NCBI RefSeq assembly: GCF_000719475.1
Contig: NZ_JOGO01000066.1
Span: 1-32,515, forward strand
DNA: 32,515 bases
Direction of reading: 5' to 3'
DNA from: Streptomyces sp. NRRL F-5630
GTDB lineage: Bacteria; Actinomycetota; Actinomycetes; Streptomycetales; Streptomycetaceae
Below the pieces are notes generated by a model. The model did not search any database. It was given only the letters and a program-made list of their open reading frames with translations, and had not been told where the DNA came from. Positions 7,923 through 15,278 of the stretch are shown here, in pieces. A program made the translations under genes and the position numbers. The stretch's first letter is position 1, and each line of letters opens with the position of its first letter.

Positions 7923-7989
7923 GTCCCTGACGAGTCGGGCCAGGGCGGTGATGAGGAGGAGCCGACCGGTCTCGGCGGCCGCCCGCAAC

Positions 7990-8565
7990 TCAGGCGGCGA
8001 AGCCGATGTTGGTGACGTACTCGTACTGGCCCCACTGCGAGCCGAGGTCGACGACGACGTCGTTGACCCATGCGTCGTCGAGGCGCTCGTCGTCTCCGGC
8101 CTCCCAGGCGGCGATGATCCGCTCCCACTTGCGGACGTTGAGGGTGCGGTACTCCACGGCCCGCTGGCGGGGGCGTACTACCCCGGACTGGTTGACGGGG
8201 TGGAATTCGACGCGGGTTCCCCGGCCGCCGCGCTCCAGGCGTGCCTGGAGGTGGCGGGCGACGTTTTGGCGGCGCACCTGCTGGTAGGCGGCGTCGATCT
8301 CGCGGAGCGTGCGCGGCGCGGGGCTGCGCTTGCCCTGCATCTGGGCCTTGATCGTGCGGGGGCTGATGGTGAGCCCGGCCTCGCGGGCGGCGGCGAGTTG
8401 GCGGGGGCTGCTGGTGAGGTAGCGCAGGCGGGCGGTCAGGCCCCGGCGGGTGGTAACCGGGGAGGCGATGAACCCGGCGAGGCTGTCGAGGCGGCGGGCG
8501 ACGAGTGCGTGGCCCTTGACGCCCTGGGCGCCGTACGCGCCGAACTCGATGTTCCGCTCAGGCAT
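7990..8565 (-). CDS. tpg: Telomere terminal protein, Tpg-like
   Basis: This is the probable protein primer that becomes covalently linked to the 5' ends of linear replicons. The 191 residues match the usual Tpg length (about 185). A helical DNA-binding region lies at about residues 45-100 ('RLRYLTSSPRQLAAAREAGL', 'ISPRTIKAQMQGKRSPAPRT'), like the HTH of terminal proteins. A mixed middle part follows ('GTRVEFHPVN', 'RPRQRAVEYRTLNVRKWERI'), and the protein ends in an acidic/aromatic tail ('VVDLGSQWGQYEYVTNIGF'). Its ATG lies 8 bases inside the end of tap, so translation is coupled. The tap-tpg order matches known linear replicons. Similarity to the classic chromosomal Tpg is weak by eye, so the call leans on synteny; the priming residue cannot be assigned. 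Confidence 0.65.
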   Translation of the reverse strand: MPERNIEFGAYGAQGVKGHALVARRLDSLAGFIASPVTTRRGLTARLRYLTSSPRQLAAAREAGLTISPRTIKAQMQGKRSPAPRTLREIDAAYQQVRRQNVARHLQARLERGGRGTRVEFHPVNQSGVVRPRQRAVEYRTLNVRKWERIIAAWEAGDDERLDDAWVNDVVVDLGSQWGQYEYVTNIGFAA

Positions 8566-10099
8566 CGTGGTCCCCCCTCTCGTCGTCGGTGATGGTGGTG
8601 CCGAGGGTGTAGGTGTCCTTGATCTTGACCTCGGTCACGGCGCGGCCCTCGGGGAAAACGCCTCGCCAGTCCCCGATGACGTGCAGCTCGTCGGTGCCCA
8701 TCGCGCGCACGACGGTGAGCCCATTCTCGTGGGCTTTGAGCGCCTTCATCCAGAGGTTCGCGAATGCCTGCGAGCGGATGAGGTGCATCCAGTCGGGACG
8801 GTACAACTCGCGGTTGTAGTTGCTGGCGCCCATCGTGGAGACGAACTTGGAGTACATCGCCTTCACGTACTCCAGCGTCACCTCGTCGGCCTCGGCGATC
8901 GCGCGGTCGCGGGCCTCTCTCAGCTCGGTGCGGAACTTCTCCAGGAGGTTCTCCGTGGAGCCGCTGGTGTAGGACTCGTGGATCTCCGGGGCCTCGCACA
9001 GCCCGTATTTCGGGCCGGAGAGGCGCTGCAGGAGGCGCAGGGTGGGCTCGGTGACCCACAGCGGGCCGGGCTCGTCGCGGGCGCCCAGGGGGTTGGGCAG
9101 GTCCGCGTCGTGGTCCCAGGCGGGCGGGGTGATCAGGTGGACGCCCGCGCGGCGGCGGTCGTGCGCGAAGCCGGTGGAGTGTTCCAGCTGTCCGAGCGGG
9201 AGGTGGGTTTTCAGGGCGCTGAGGTAGGCGCCGTTGATGTCGAGCGCTGTCACCTCCCACTGCCCTTGCGGCAACGCGGGGCGCGTCCACTTCGGGCGGG
9301 CTTCCCAGATCTGGTCGGCCCCGTGCGCGGACTGCTTGTGCAGGATCTCCGGCAGCGCCGGGTGCGCCACGACGTCGTACCGCCCGCCGATACGGGTGCG
9401 GTCCAGCAACTCCATCGCGTCCGGGATCGCCTGCTTGACCAGTGCGGCCGTCGCCGCCTCCATATCGCCCTCGTGCTGGGCGAGCGCGGCGGCGACCTTC
9501 GCCGCGATGAACCCCGGCTCGTCCACGGCCCTCGCACGGCGGCCGGTCGCTTTCACCCCTACGGGGTGCCCGTTGCCGGGGGTGCGCCGGGCCGGGCGCG
9601 CGGGAGAGGCTGTCGGGGCCGGGCTGCGTGCGGGCGCCGGGCGGCTGGTAGACGACGGCGCGGGCTCCGCAGACGCAGGGGCGGGGTCGGGCAGGGGATG
9701 GCACTCGGCGGGGACGAGGTGCTGCGCGAGTCCGGCGACCCGGTGGCGGGCAGGCTCCCCGCACAGCACACACGGCTCCGCGACCGTAAGAACGTCCACG
9801 TCCTCGCCTTCCTCCTCGCCGGCCTCCGGTCCGAGCGCGGGGCCGGGCTCGGAGGGCGGGGCGAGCTTGGCCTTGGCGCCGTCAAGGAAATACCCGTACT
9901 TCTCGCGGGTCTCCCCCGAGGGGTCCCGGCCGCTCTCCCACCCGGCGACCGTGGACGTGCTCACGCCCAGGGCGGCGGCGAGCTGGGCGCGCGAGAGCGC
10001 GAGACCCTCGCGCAGGGACCGCCGCTCGGCCGCGGGCGGGAGAGGCCGCTCCTGACGTGCGGAGGCGAGGAGGTCATCGATCGCGTCGAACCCGGTCAC
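8558..10099 (-). CDS. tap: Telomere-associated protein Tap
   Basis: Tap binds telomeric DNA and recruits the terminal protein for end patching. From GTG 10099 it is 513 residues. Residues 23-60 are an Xre-type HTH ('AALGVSTSTVAGWESGRDP'). Residues 110-134 hold a C-x2-C...C-H cluster that may bind zinc. A disordered Pro/Ala linker runs to about 190. The C-terminal domain has the family blocks 'WEVTALDINGAYLSALKTHL' (281-300), 'LWVTEPTLRLLQRL', 'YVKAMYSKF' (411-419), 'YRPDWMHL' and 'RAMGTDELHVIGDW' (465-478). The GTG overlaps the upstream stop as GTGA, which fixes the start against a longer Arg-rich extension. It is somewhat shorter than the best-known Tap (about 740). Confidence 0.82.
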   Translation of the reverse strand: MTGFDAIDDLLASARQERPLPPAAERRSLREGLALSRAQLAAALGVSTSTVAGWESGRDPSGETREKYGYFLDGAKAKLAPPSEPGPALGPEAGEEEGEDVDVLTVAEPCVLCGEPARHRVAGLAQHLVPAECHPLPDPAPASAEPAPSSTSRPAPARSPAPTASPARPARRTPGNGHPVGVKATGRRARAVDEPGFIAAKVAAALAQHEGDMEAATAALVKQAIPDAMELLDRTRIGGRYDVVAHPALPEILHKQSAHGADQIWEARPKWTRPALPQGQWEVTALDINGAYLSALKTHLPLGQLEHSTGFAHDRRRAGVHLITPPAWDHDADLPNPLGARDEPGPLWVTEPTLRLLQRLSGPKYGLCEAPEIHESYTSGSTENLLEKFRTELREARDRAIAEADEVTLEYVKAMYSKFVSTMGASNYNRELYRPDWMHLIRSQAFANLWMKALKAHENGLTVVRAMGTDELHVIGDWRGVFPEGRAVTEVKIKDTYTLGTTITDDERGDHDA

Positions 10100-10368
10100 C
10101 GCGGCCTCCGCTCGGACCGCGCGTTCGGCTCGGGCAGCGCCTCTGAGGCGCGAGTGGGCCCCGCCAGGAGGTCGAGGGCATCGATGCCCCAGTGCGCGGC
10201 GAGCGCCTCGCACTGCTCCAGGGACCACGCAGCAGCACCCGACTGACGACGGCTCACCTGCCCCTGCGAAAGACCCAGGACCGCCGCGAGATCACGCTGC
10301 GACTCACCGGTCACGTGCATGAGCGCCGCAATCGAGGCCCGCAGACGTGAACTGAGAGAAGTGACCAT
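10096..10368 (-). CDS. Xre-type HTH regulator heading the tap-tpg operon
   Basis: This small protein of 90 residues has a clear HTH: 'TGESQRDLAAVLGLSQGQVS' followed by 'RRQSGAAAWSLEQCEALAAH'. It probably binds DNA as an autoregulator or a telomere-locus repressor; the target is unknown. The stop TGA overlaps the tap GTG by one GTGA, so the two are co-translated. The ATG at 10368 is preferred because TATAGT lies exactly 6 bases upstream, fitting a leaderless transcript. An ATG at 10395 with an AAAGG ribosome site is the alternative. Confidence 0.7.
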   Translation of the reverse strand: MVTSLSSRLRASIAALMHVTGESQRDLAAVLGLSQGQVSRRQSGAAAWSLEQCEALAAHWGIDALDLLAGPTRASEALPEPNARSERRPR

Positions 10369-10416
10369 GCCCCCACTATAGTTGATAGCAGCCATAAACG
10401 ATGGCCTTTCGCCATC
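10369..10416 (-). promoter_or_regulatory. Promoter and possible operator of the telomere operon
   Basis: On the minus strand TATAGT (10375-10380) lies 6 bases before the xre ATG. Upstream, GATGGC-CTTTC-GCCATC (10400-10416) is a perfect 6-bp inverted repeat near the expected -35 region. It could be the operator for the adjacent Xre protein. The AT-rich palindrome ACTATAGT overlaps the -10. Confidence 0.45.
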
Positions 10417-10586
10417 AAACATGCGCCCAGAGTATCGGGGCTTGCCTCTCGTTTCCGAATAGCGGCAGACCGTACCCGCCGTTGTGCCGTCACGCCGTAG
10501 CTACGAGGTGACGACACGACGGCACCACCCGCGCGTGGCGGCGGCCCTGCCGCCGCCACCCACCAGGACACCCTACGAAGCACCCC

Positions 10587-10776
10587 GGTACCGCACACCT
10601 GGCCGCCACCGTGGAGGAACGCCAGGCGCTCATCGCCACGATGGGCAGCGGGACCCCGATGCCCCGGGCCGGTACCGCGGAAGAGTTCGCCGCTGTCTCG
10701 CCTTCGTCGCCTCGGACGCGGCCTCCCACGTCAACGGCGCCGACTACCAGGTCGACGGGCGGTTACGGCCAGGTAT
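10587..10776 (+). pseudogene. Short-chain dehydrogenase C-terminal fragment, frameshifted
   Basis: One frame gives 'LAATVEERQALIATMGSG' and 'GTAEEFAA' (10599-10700). The next frame gives 'FVASDAASHVNGADYQVDG' (about 10707-10763). Together these are the familiar last 50 residues of SDR oxidoreductases (the 'VNGadyqVDGG' ending). The Rossmann fold and active site are absent. The rest of the 700 bases between xre and pepE holds no other gene I can support. Confidence 0.55.
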
Positions 10777-10984
10777 GACACCCCCGCGAGGCCCTCGCGG
10801 CCTCCGGAGTGCTTGGACACCGCCGAAGGCGGGCACGAGTGCGCTGACACGGCTGTCGGCCTCCCAGTGGGGCGCTGGAACCGGGACCGCCGGGACGCGC
10901 GGGGCGCTGTTGAGCGGCTGGCAGCGGCGGAGAAGGAGGCGGCCGGGGCACCGGCTGGCGCCTTCGCACCTGGCGGTGCCCGCC

Positions 10985-11050
10985 ACGGGTCGGCGCGCTT
11001 GTCCTGCCGCCTGCCCGGCGGACGGCAGGAGAGGGCGGGCGCCGACCCGT
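10985..11050 (-). terminator. Nested inverted repeats downstream of pepE
   Basis: A perfect 12-bp inverted repeat (ACGGGTCGGCGC at 10985-10996, GCGCCGACCCGT at 11039-11050) encloses an 8-bp stem (TCCTGCCG at 11002, CGGCAGGA at 11023). It lies 10 bases after the pepE stop. It probably forms a transcription terminator without a U-tract. Confidence 0.5.
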
Positions 11051-11060
11051 GCGGTGGTGG

Positions 11061-11789
11061 TCAGTGTGCCGGGGCGTCGAAGCGCGGGCGCATGGTGAGC
11101 AGGTGGGAGACGTCCGACCCCGCTGCCAGTTCTCGGGGTGCCCTGTCGCGTGTGAACAGCCGGGCGGGGCGGGCGCCCTCGACGCGGGCGGACTCGCCCT
11201 CGACGCGGAGCCAGGAGCCCTCGCGCAGGCCGAGGACGGGGACGTCGTTCTCTTCCAGGAACTCGGTGAGCCGTTCCTCGCGGGTCTCGCCCTTGTGGGT
11301 GCTCGCGGGGTCGGGGTCCAGGTAGTGGGGGTTGATCTGGAACGGCACGAGGCCCAGTGCCTCGAAGGACGGCGGCTGCACGATGGGCATGTCGTTGGTG
11401 GTCCGCAGGGTGGGTGCCGCCATGTTGGTCCCCGCGCTGGCGCCCATGTACGGCAGTCCGGCACCCACGGCGCCCCTCACGGCCTCGCGCAGCCCTGTCC
11501 GGTAGAGGGCGCTGAGCAGCCGGAAGGAGTTGCCGCCGCCGATGAACACGGCGTCGGCGCTCTCCAAGGCGGTGACCGGGTCGGTGTGCTCGTGGACCCC
11601 GCGGACGGCGATCCCGGCGGGCTCCAGGGCGCCGCGGACACGTGCGGTGTAGGTGTCGTGGTCGGCGAGCGCGTAGGGCACGAAGGCGAGGTGGGCTCCG
11701 GCGGGCAGGAAGGCGGTCACGGCTTCCAGGGCGTGTTCGAGGTAAGCGCGGCCGTACTGGGTGGAGTTGGAGAGCAGGAGCAGGTTCAC
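11061..11789 (-). CDS. pepE: Peptidase E (alpha-aspartyl dipeptidase, family S51)
   Basis: Peptidase E cleaves dipeptides with an N-terminal aspartate in the cytosol. The 242-residue protein is close to the E. coli length of 229. The nucleophile is Ser119 in 'YMGASAGTN', Asp133 lies in 'TTNDMPIV' and His155 in 'INPHYLDPD', at almost the E. coli triad positions. 'AVFIGGGNSFRLL' (81-92) is the typical glycine loop. The GTG at 11789 follows a GAGGAAG ribosome site. It lies 26 bases after the IclR-type gene, so the two are probably one transcript. In this context it may act on an aspartyl compound handled by the divergent permease/M20 operon, but that is inference. Cyanophycinase, from the same family, is a less likely identity because of length. 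Confidence 0.85.
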   Translation of the reverse strand: MNLLLLSNSTQYGRAYLEHALEAVTAFLPAGAHLAFVPYALADHDTYTARVRGALEPAGIAVRGVHEHTDPVTALESADAVFIGGGNSFRLLSALYRTGLREAVRGAVGAGLPYMGASAGTNMAAPTLRTTNDMPIVQPPSFEALGLVPFQINPHYLDPDPASTHKGETREERLTEFLEENDVPVLGLREGSWLRVEGESARVEGARPARLFTRDRAPRELAAGSDVSHLLTMRPRFDAPAH

Positions 11790-11815
11790 GGGTTCTTCCT
11801 CGCGGGATGGTTCGG

Positions 11816-12643
11816 TCAGGGCGTGGGAGTGCGGCGGGGCTTGGGCTTGGGGCGTTGCGGGGGATGGGTGAGGCGCTTTTCCAGGAGGGCGGCGGCGTGC
11901 CGCAGTGGTTCGAGGCGGTTCTCGGGTGCCCCGGCGAACCGCTCCTCGGCGCCGCCGAGACTGAGGCTTCCGTAGGGTTCGCGGCCCAGGAAGACCGGTA
12001 CGGCGACGGTGGCGATGCCGGTGTCGTACTCCCCGACCGTCCAGGCGTATCCCTGGGCGCGGATCTTCAGGAGTTCCTGTTCGAGCGTGTCCGGGTCGGT
12101 GACGGTCCGGTCGGTGAAGCGGGCCATCGGGCGGCCGCGGAAGAGCCGGTGGCGCTGGTCGTCCGGCAAGCAGGCGTAGAAGGACTTGGAGGTGGCCCCG
12201 GCGTGCGCCGGGTAGAGCTCGCCGATGAGCGGGTGGTAGCGCAGCGGTCCCGCCTCGCCCTCCTCGGCGGCGACGCACCGCATGTGGAAGCTGTCGGGCA
12301 GGCAGAACAGCACGGTGTCGCCGGTGACCCGGCGCAGTTCCTCCAGGACGGGGTGGGCCAGTAGCTCCAGTGAACCCGAGCGCTCCCAGAGGCGGCCCAG
12401 GCGCAGAGCGGCGGGACCGATGCGGTAGCGGCGGGTCGCGGGGTCGGAGACCAGGAAGCCGCGCCCTGCGAGAGTGGCGAGCAGGCGCTGGGCCACGGAG
12501 GTGTCCCAGCCGAACTCGGCCGCGATCTCGGTCACACCCCAGTCGGGCCGGGACCGCTCGAAAGCGAGCAGCACCAGCAGCGCCCGGTCCACGGTCTGCA
12601 GTGCCCCGGCGGGGGTGCGCCGGTCCGTCTCGAACTCCGCCAT
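11816..12643 (-). CDS. IclR-family transcriptional regulator
   Basis: This 275-residue protein has an N-terminal winged HTH at about residues 14-80 ('ALQTVDRALLVLLAFE', 'WGVTEIAAEFGWDTSVAQRL') and a C-terminal effector domain of the IclR type (about 90-255). The effector part includes 'AHAGATSKSFYACLP' and 'GYAWTVGEYDTGIATVAVPV'. The ATG at 12643 is preferred over a TTG at 12649 because GAAGG lies 6 bases upstream. It is divergent from the DUF1177-permease-M20 operon, with 272 bases between. It most likely controls that operon in response to its substrate, and its own transcript includes pepE. Confidence 0.85.
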   Translation of the reverse strand: MAEFETDRRTPAGALQTVDRALLVLLAFERSRPDWGVTEIAAEFGWDTSVAQRLLATLAGRGFLVSDPATRRYRIGPAALRLGRLWERSGSLELLAHPVLEELRRVTGDTVLFCLPDSFHMRCVAAEEGEAGPLRYHPLIGELYPAHAGATSKSFYACLPDDQRHRLFRGRPMARFTDRTVTDPDTLEQELLKIRAQGYAWTVGEYDTGIATVAVPVFLGREPYGSLSLGGAEERFAGAPENRLEPLRHAAALLEKRLTHPPQRPKPKPRRTPTP

Positions 12644-12708
12644 AGCCAACCTTCACTCTCCAGGGCCTTGGGGCCGTCCCTCGCCGCCAGGCCCGATCCG
12701 CGGATACC

Positions 12709-12795
12709 CGAGTCGCAGGGACCCGGGCCGCAGACATCCGAGCCGCAGGGCCGAGGGGCTCACGTCGCAGGCCGAGCCGCAGAACCGAGTTGCAG
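12709..12795. repeat. Degenerate short repeats between iclR and the DUF1177 operon
   Basis: Six imperfect copies of CGAGCCGCAG begin at 12709, 12724, 12739, 12761, 12773 and 12786, with 15-bp steps in the first three. They sit in the divergent promoter region and could be regulator binding sites or low-complexity drift. The DUF1177 promoter itself is not clear. Confidence 0.35.
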
Positions 12796-12915
12796 ATAAC
12801 GGGAAATCATTGCGCTCAACGCTATCCGATCCCGAACCTGCTCTCAGCACCCACCCGGGGCCCGGTCGCCTGGCGGGTGCGGACGAGTGTGACGGATGCG
12901 CGAGAAAGGCCCCCC

Positions 12916-13869
12916 ATGCTGAAGTACGTACTGGACCTCGTCGAGCTGCTCGACGACCCCCGGGCCACGGGCAAGACGGTCGCCGGGTACCTGGACGCCG
13001 CCGCGGGGGCCGGGGGCGCGTCCGCGCAGGTCACCACGGTCGCCGGTGAGCGGGGCTCGACGGATTTCGTATCGGTCCGCGTCCCCGGCTCCCGGGGACG
13101 TGCGGCCGGGGGCGAGGCCCGCACCCTGGGCATCGTGGGCCGGCTCGGCGGTATCGGCGCCCGGCCCGAGATGACCGGCCTGGTCTCCGACGCGGACGGG
13201 GCCGTCTCGGCGCTCGCCGCCGCGGCCAAGCTGCTCGACATGCGCCGCCGGGGCGATGTGCTGCCCGGCGACGTGATCATCGCCACCCACATCTGCCCCG
13301 ACGCCCCGACCGAACCGCACGACCCGGTGCCGTTCATGGGCTCGCCGGTGGACATCGCCACGATGAACCGGCACGAGGTGAGCGAGGAGATGGAGGCCGT
13401 GCTCTCCATCGACACCACCAAGGGCAACCGCATCATCAACCACAAGGGCCTCGCCCTGTCGCCCACCGTCAAGGAGGGCTGGGTGCTGCGCGTGAGCGAG
13501 CAGCTGGGAGAGCTGCTGGCGGTGGTGAGCGGTGAGCCGTTGGTCACGTACCCGGTGACCACGCAGGACATCACCCCCTACGGTAATGGTGCACACCACA
13601 TCAATTCGATTCTCCAGCCCTCCACCGCGACGGCCGCCCCCGTGGTCGGCCTGGCCATCACCTCGGCCGCGGCCGTGCCCGGCTGCGCGACCGGCGCGAG
13701 TCACGAGAGCGACATCGCCTGCGCCGCCCGCTACGCCGTGGAGGTCGCCAAGGCCTACGGCGAGGGCCGGCTGGACTTCCACGACGCGGTGGAGTTCGAC
13801 AACCTCGTGCGCCGCTACGGCCCGTTGACCCACCTGCAGACCTTCGGCCGCACCCCCCAGGAGTCCTGA
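12916..13869 (+). CDS. DUF1177 family protein
   Basis: This 317-residue protein belongs to the uncharacterised DUF1177 family, which often sits beside peptidases and permeases. Visible conserved blocks are 'MLKYVLDLVELLDDPRATGK' at the start, 'GDVIIATHICPDAPTEPHDP' (near 115-135), 'FMGSPVD', 'DTTKGNRIINHKG' and 'GCATGASHESDIACAARYA' near 255. The His/Asp/Cys-rich blocks could be catalytic or metal-binding, but no activity is established from the sequence. The ATG follows an AGAAAGG ribosome site. Its stop overlaps the next start (TGATG), so it leads a three-gene operon with the permease and the M20 enzyme. There is no signal peptide, so it is cytosolic. Confidence 0.82.
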   Translation: MLKYVLDLVELLDDPRATGKTVAGYLDAAAGAGGASAQVTTVAGERGSTDFVSVRVPGSRGRAAGGEARTLGIVGRLGGIGARPEMTGLVSDADGAVSALAAAAKLLDMRRRGDVLPGDVIIATHICPDAPTEPHDPVPFMGSPVDIATMNRHEVSEEMEAVLSIDTTKGNRIINHKGLALSPTVKEGWVLRVSEQLGELLAVVSGEPLVTYPVTTQDITPYGNGAHHINSILQPSTATAAPVVGLAITSAAAVPGCATGASHESDIACAARYAVEVAKAYGEGRLDFHDAVEFDNLVRRYGPLTHLQTFGRTPQES

Positions 13870-15278
13870 TGGCAGCAACCCCGCAGCCCGGTGTCGCGTC
13901 GCCCACACCGCCCGCACCGCCCGCACCCAAGAGCCTCGGCAGCGATGACTACTCGCTCTCGCGCGTACCGCGCGAGAAGCGCTTCGGCTTCTGGGCGATG
14001 CTCCTCCAGTGGCTGGCGCAGTCCGGTTCCATCTCGCAGTTCACGCTCGGCGCCACCATCGGCGTCGGGATGACCTTCGTCGACGCGTTCTGGGCGTTCA
14101 CGCTGGGCGCGGTGATCCTGGAGGTGGTGATCTTCGCGATCGGCCTGGCCGGGATGCGCGAGGGTCTGGCCACCCCGATGCTCACCCGCTGGGTGGGCTT
14201 CGGCCGCAACGGCTCGGCGCTGGTCAGCTTCGTGATCGCGGTCAGCCTGGTCGGCTGGTTCGGCGTCCAGAACAAGATCTTCGGCGACAGCGTCTCGGCG
14301 CTGGTCGGCGGCCCGTCCTGGATGTGGTGCGTGCTCGCGGGCATCGCCATCACGGCCCTGGTGATCTTCGGGTTCAGGTACATGGCGAACTTCGCGAAGG
14401 TCGTCACCCCGCTGTTCTTCGCCATGGTCGCCTTCTCCGTGATCCGGACCCTGAACGACCACTCGCTGAGCGACCTGGTCCACTCGCCGCCGCCGGGCGA
14501 CACGATCCCGCTGGCCGTCGCCGCCACCGCCATCGCCGGCGGCTACATGACGGGCGCGATCGTCTCCCCGGAGATGACCCGCTACAACCGCAAGGGCTCG
14601 CACGTCTTCCTGCAGAGCGCCTCCTCGATGATCCTCTCCGAGTACATCGTCGGCCTGACCGGCGTGCTCCTGGGCCACCTGGTCAAGAGCAACGAGGTCT
14701 CGCACATCGTGCTCTCCACCTCCGGCGCCTTCGGAGTGCTCGTCGTCCTGATGTCGACCGCGAAGATCAACGACTGGAACCTGTACGGCTCCTCCCTCGG
14801 CGTCGTCAACTTCTTCCAGGTCGTCTTCCACAAGCGGGTGCACCGCGGCGCGGTCACCATCGTCCTCGGCATCGCGGGCACCGTCCTGTCGGCGGCCGGG
14901 ATCATGAGCCACTTCACCGAGTTCCTCACGATCCTCGGCGTCGCCATCCCCCCGATCGGCGGGATCATCGTCGCCGAGTACTGGGTCGTCAAGCGCATGC
15001 GCACACCACTCGACGAGACCCGGCACGCCCAGACCTTGCCGGCGCACTCCCCCACCTGGGTACCGATGTCGATCGCCATCTGGATCGCCGCGTTCTGCGT
15101 CGGCAAGTTCTACGACGGCGGCATCCCCGCCCTGAACTCCCTCGCCACCGCCTTCGTCCTCTACAGCGCCCTGGGCCTGCTGGGCTGGATCAAGCCCTAC
15201 GGCACCTCCCACCTCGCCGACGAGCAGGACCCCACTACCCCCGCCACCCGCACCACCACCTCCGTGGGAGCAGCATGA
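13869..15278 (+). CDS. NCS1-family cytosine/purine/hydantoin-type permease
   Basis: This 469-residue integral membrane protein is the right size for NCS1 symporters (CodB, Mhp1 type), with about 12 hydrophobic segments between residues 40 and 450. After a soluble Pro-rich N-terminus, the conserved start is 'DYSLSRVPREKRFGFWAMLL'. Loops include 'GSISQFTLGATIGVGMTF', 'SPEMTRYNRKG' and 'AEYWVVKR'. NCS1 proteins import nucleobases, allantoin or hydantoins with Na+ or H+. Its neighbours (M20 hydrolase, DUF1177, peptidase E) suggest a heterocyclic or amide nitrogen source, not plain cytosine. It overlaps DUF1177 by one base and the M20 gene by four, so production is coupled. Confidence 0.87.
   Translation: MAATPQPGVASPTPPAPPAPKSLGSDDYSLSRVPREKRFGFWAMLLQWLAQSGSISQFTLGATIGVGMTFVDAFWAFTLGAVILEVVIFAIGLAGMREGLATPMLTRWVGFGRNGSALVSFVIAVSLVGWFGVQNKIFGDSVSALVGGPSWMWCVLAGIAITALVIFGFRYMANFAKVVTPLFFAMVAFSVIRTLNDHSLSDLVHSPPPGDTIPLAVAATAIAGGYMTGAIVSPEMTRYNRKGSHVFLQSASSMILSEYIVGLTGVLLGHLVKSNEVSHIVLSTSGAFGVLVVLMSTAKINDWNLYGSSLGVVNFFQVVFHKRVHRGAVTIVLGIAGTVLSAAGIMSHFTEFLTILGVAIPPIGGIIVAEYWVVKRMRTPLDETRHAQTLPAHSPTWVPMSIAIWIAAFCVGKFYDGGIPALNSLATAFVLYSALGLLGWIKPYGTSHLADEQDPTTPATRTTTSVGAA

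Noticed and set aside
11789..12737. Extension of the pepE frame upstream through the IclR gene
   Set aside because: The extension is Arg/Pro-rich and antiparallel in style to no family; the IclR frame and a ribosome site at 11789 explain the region.
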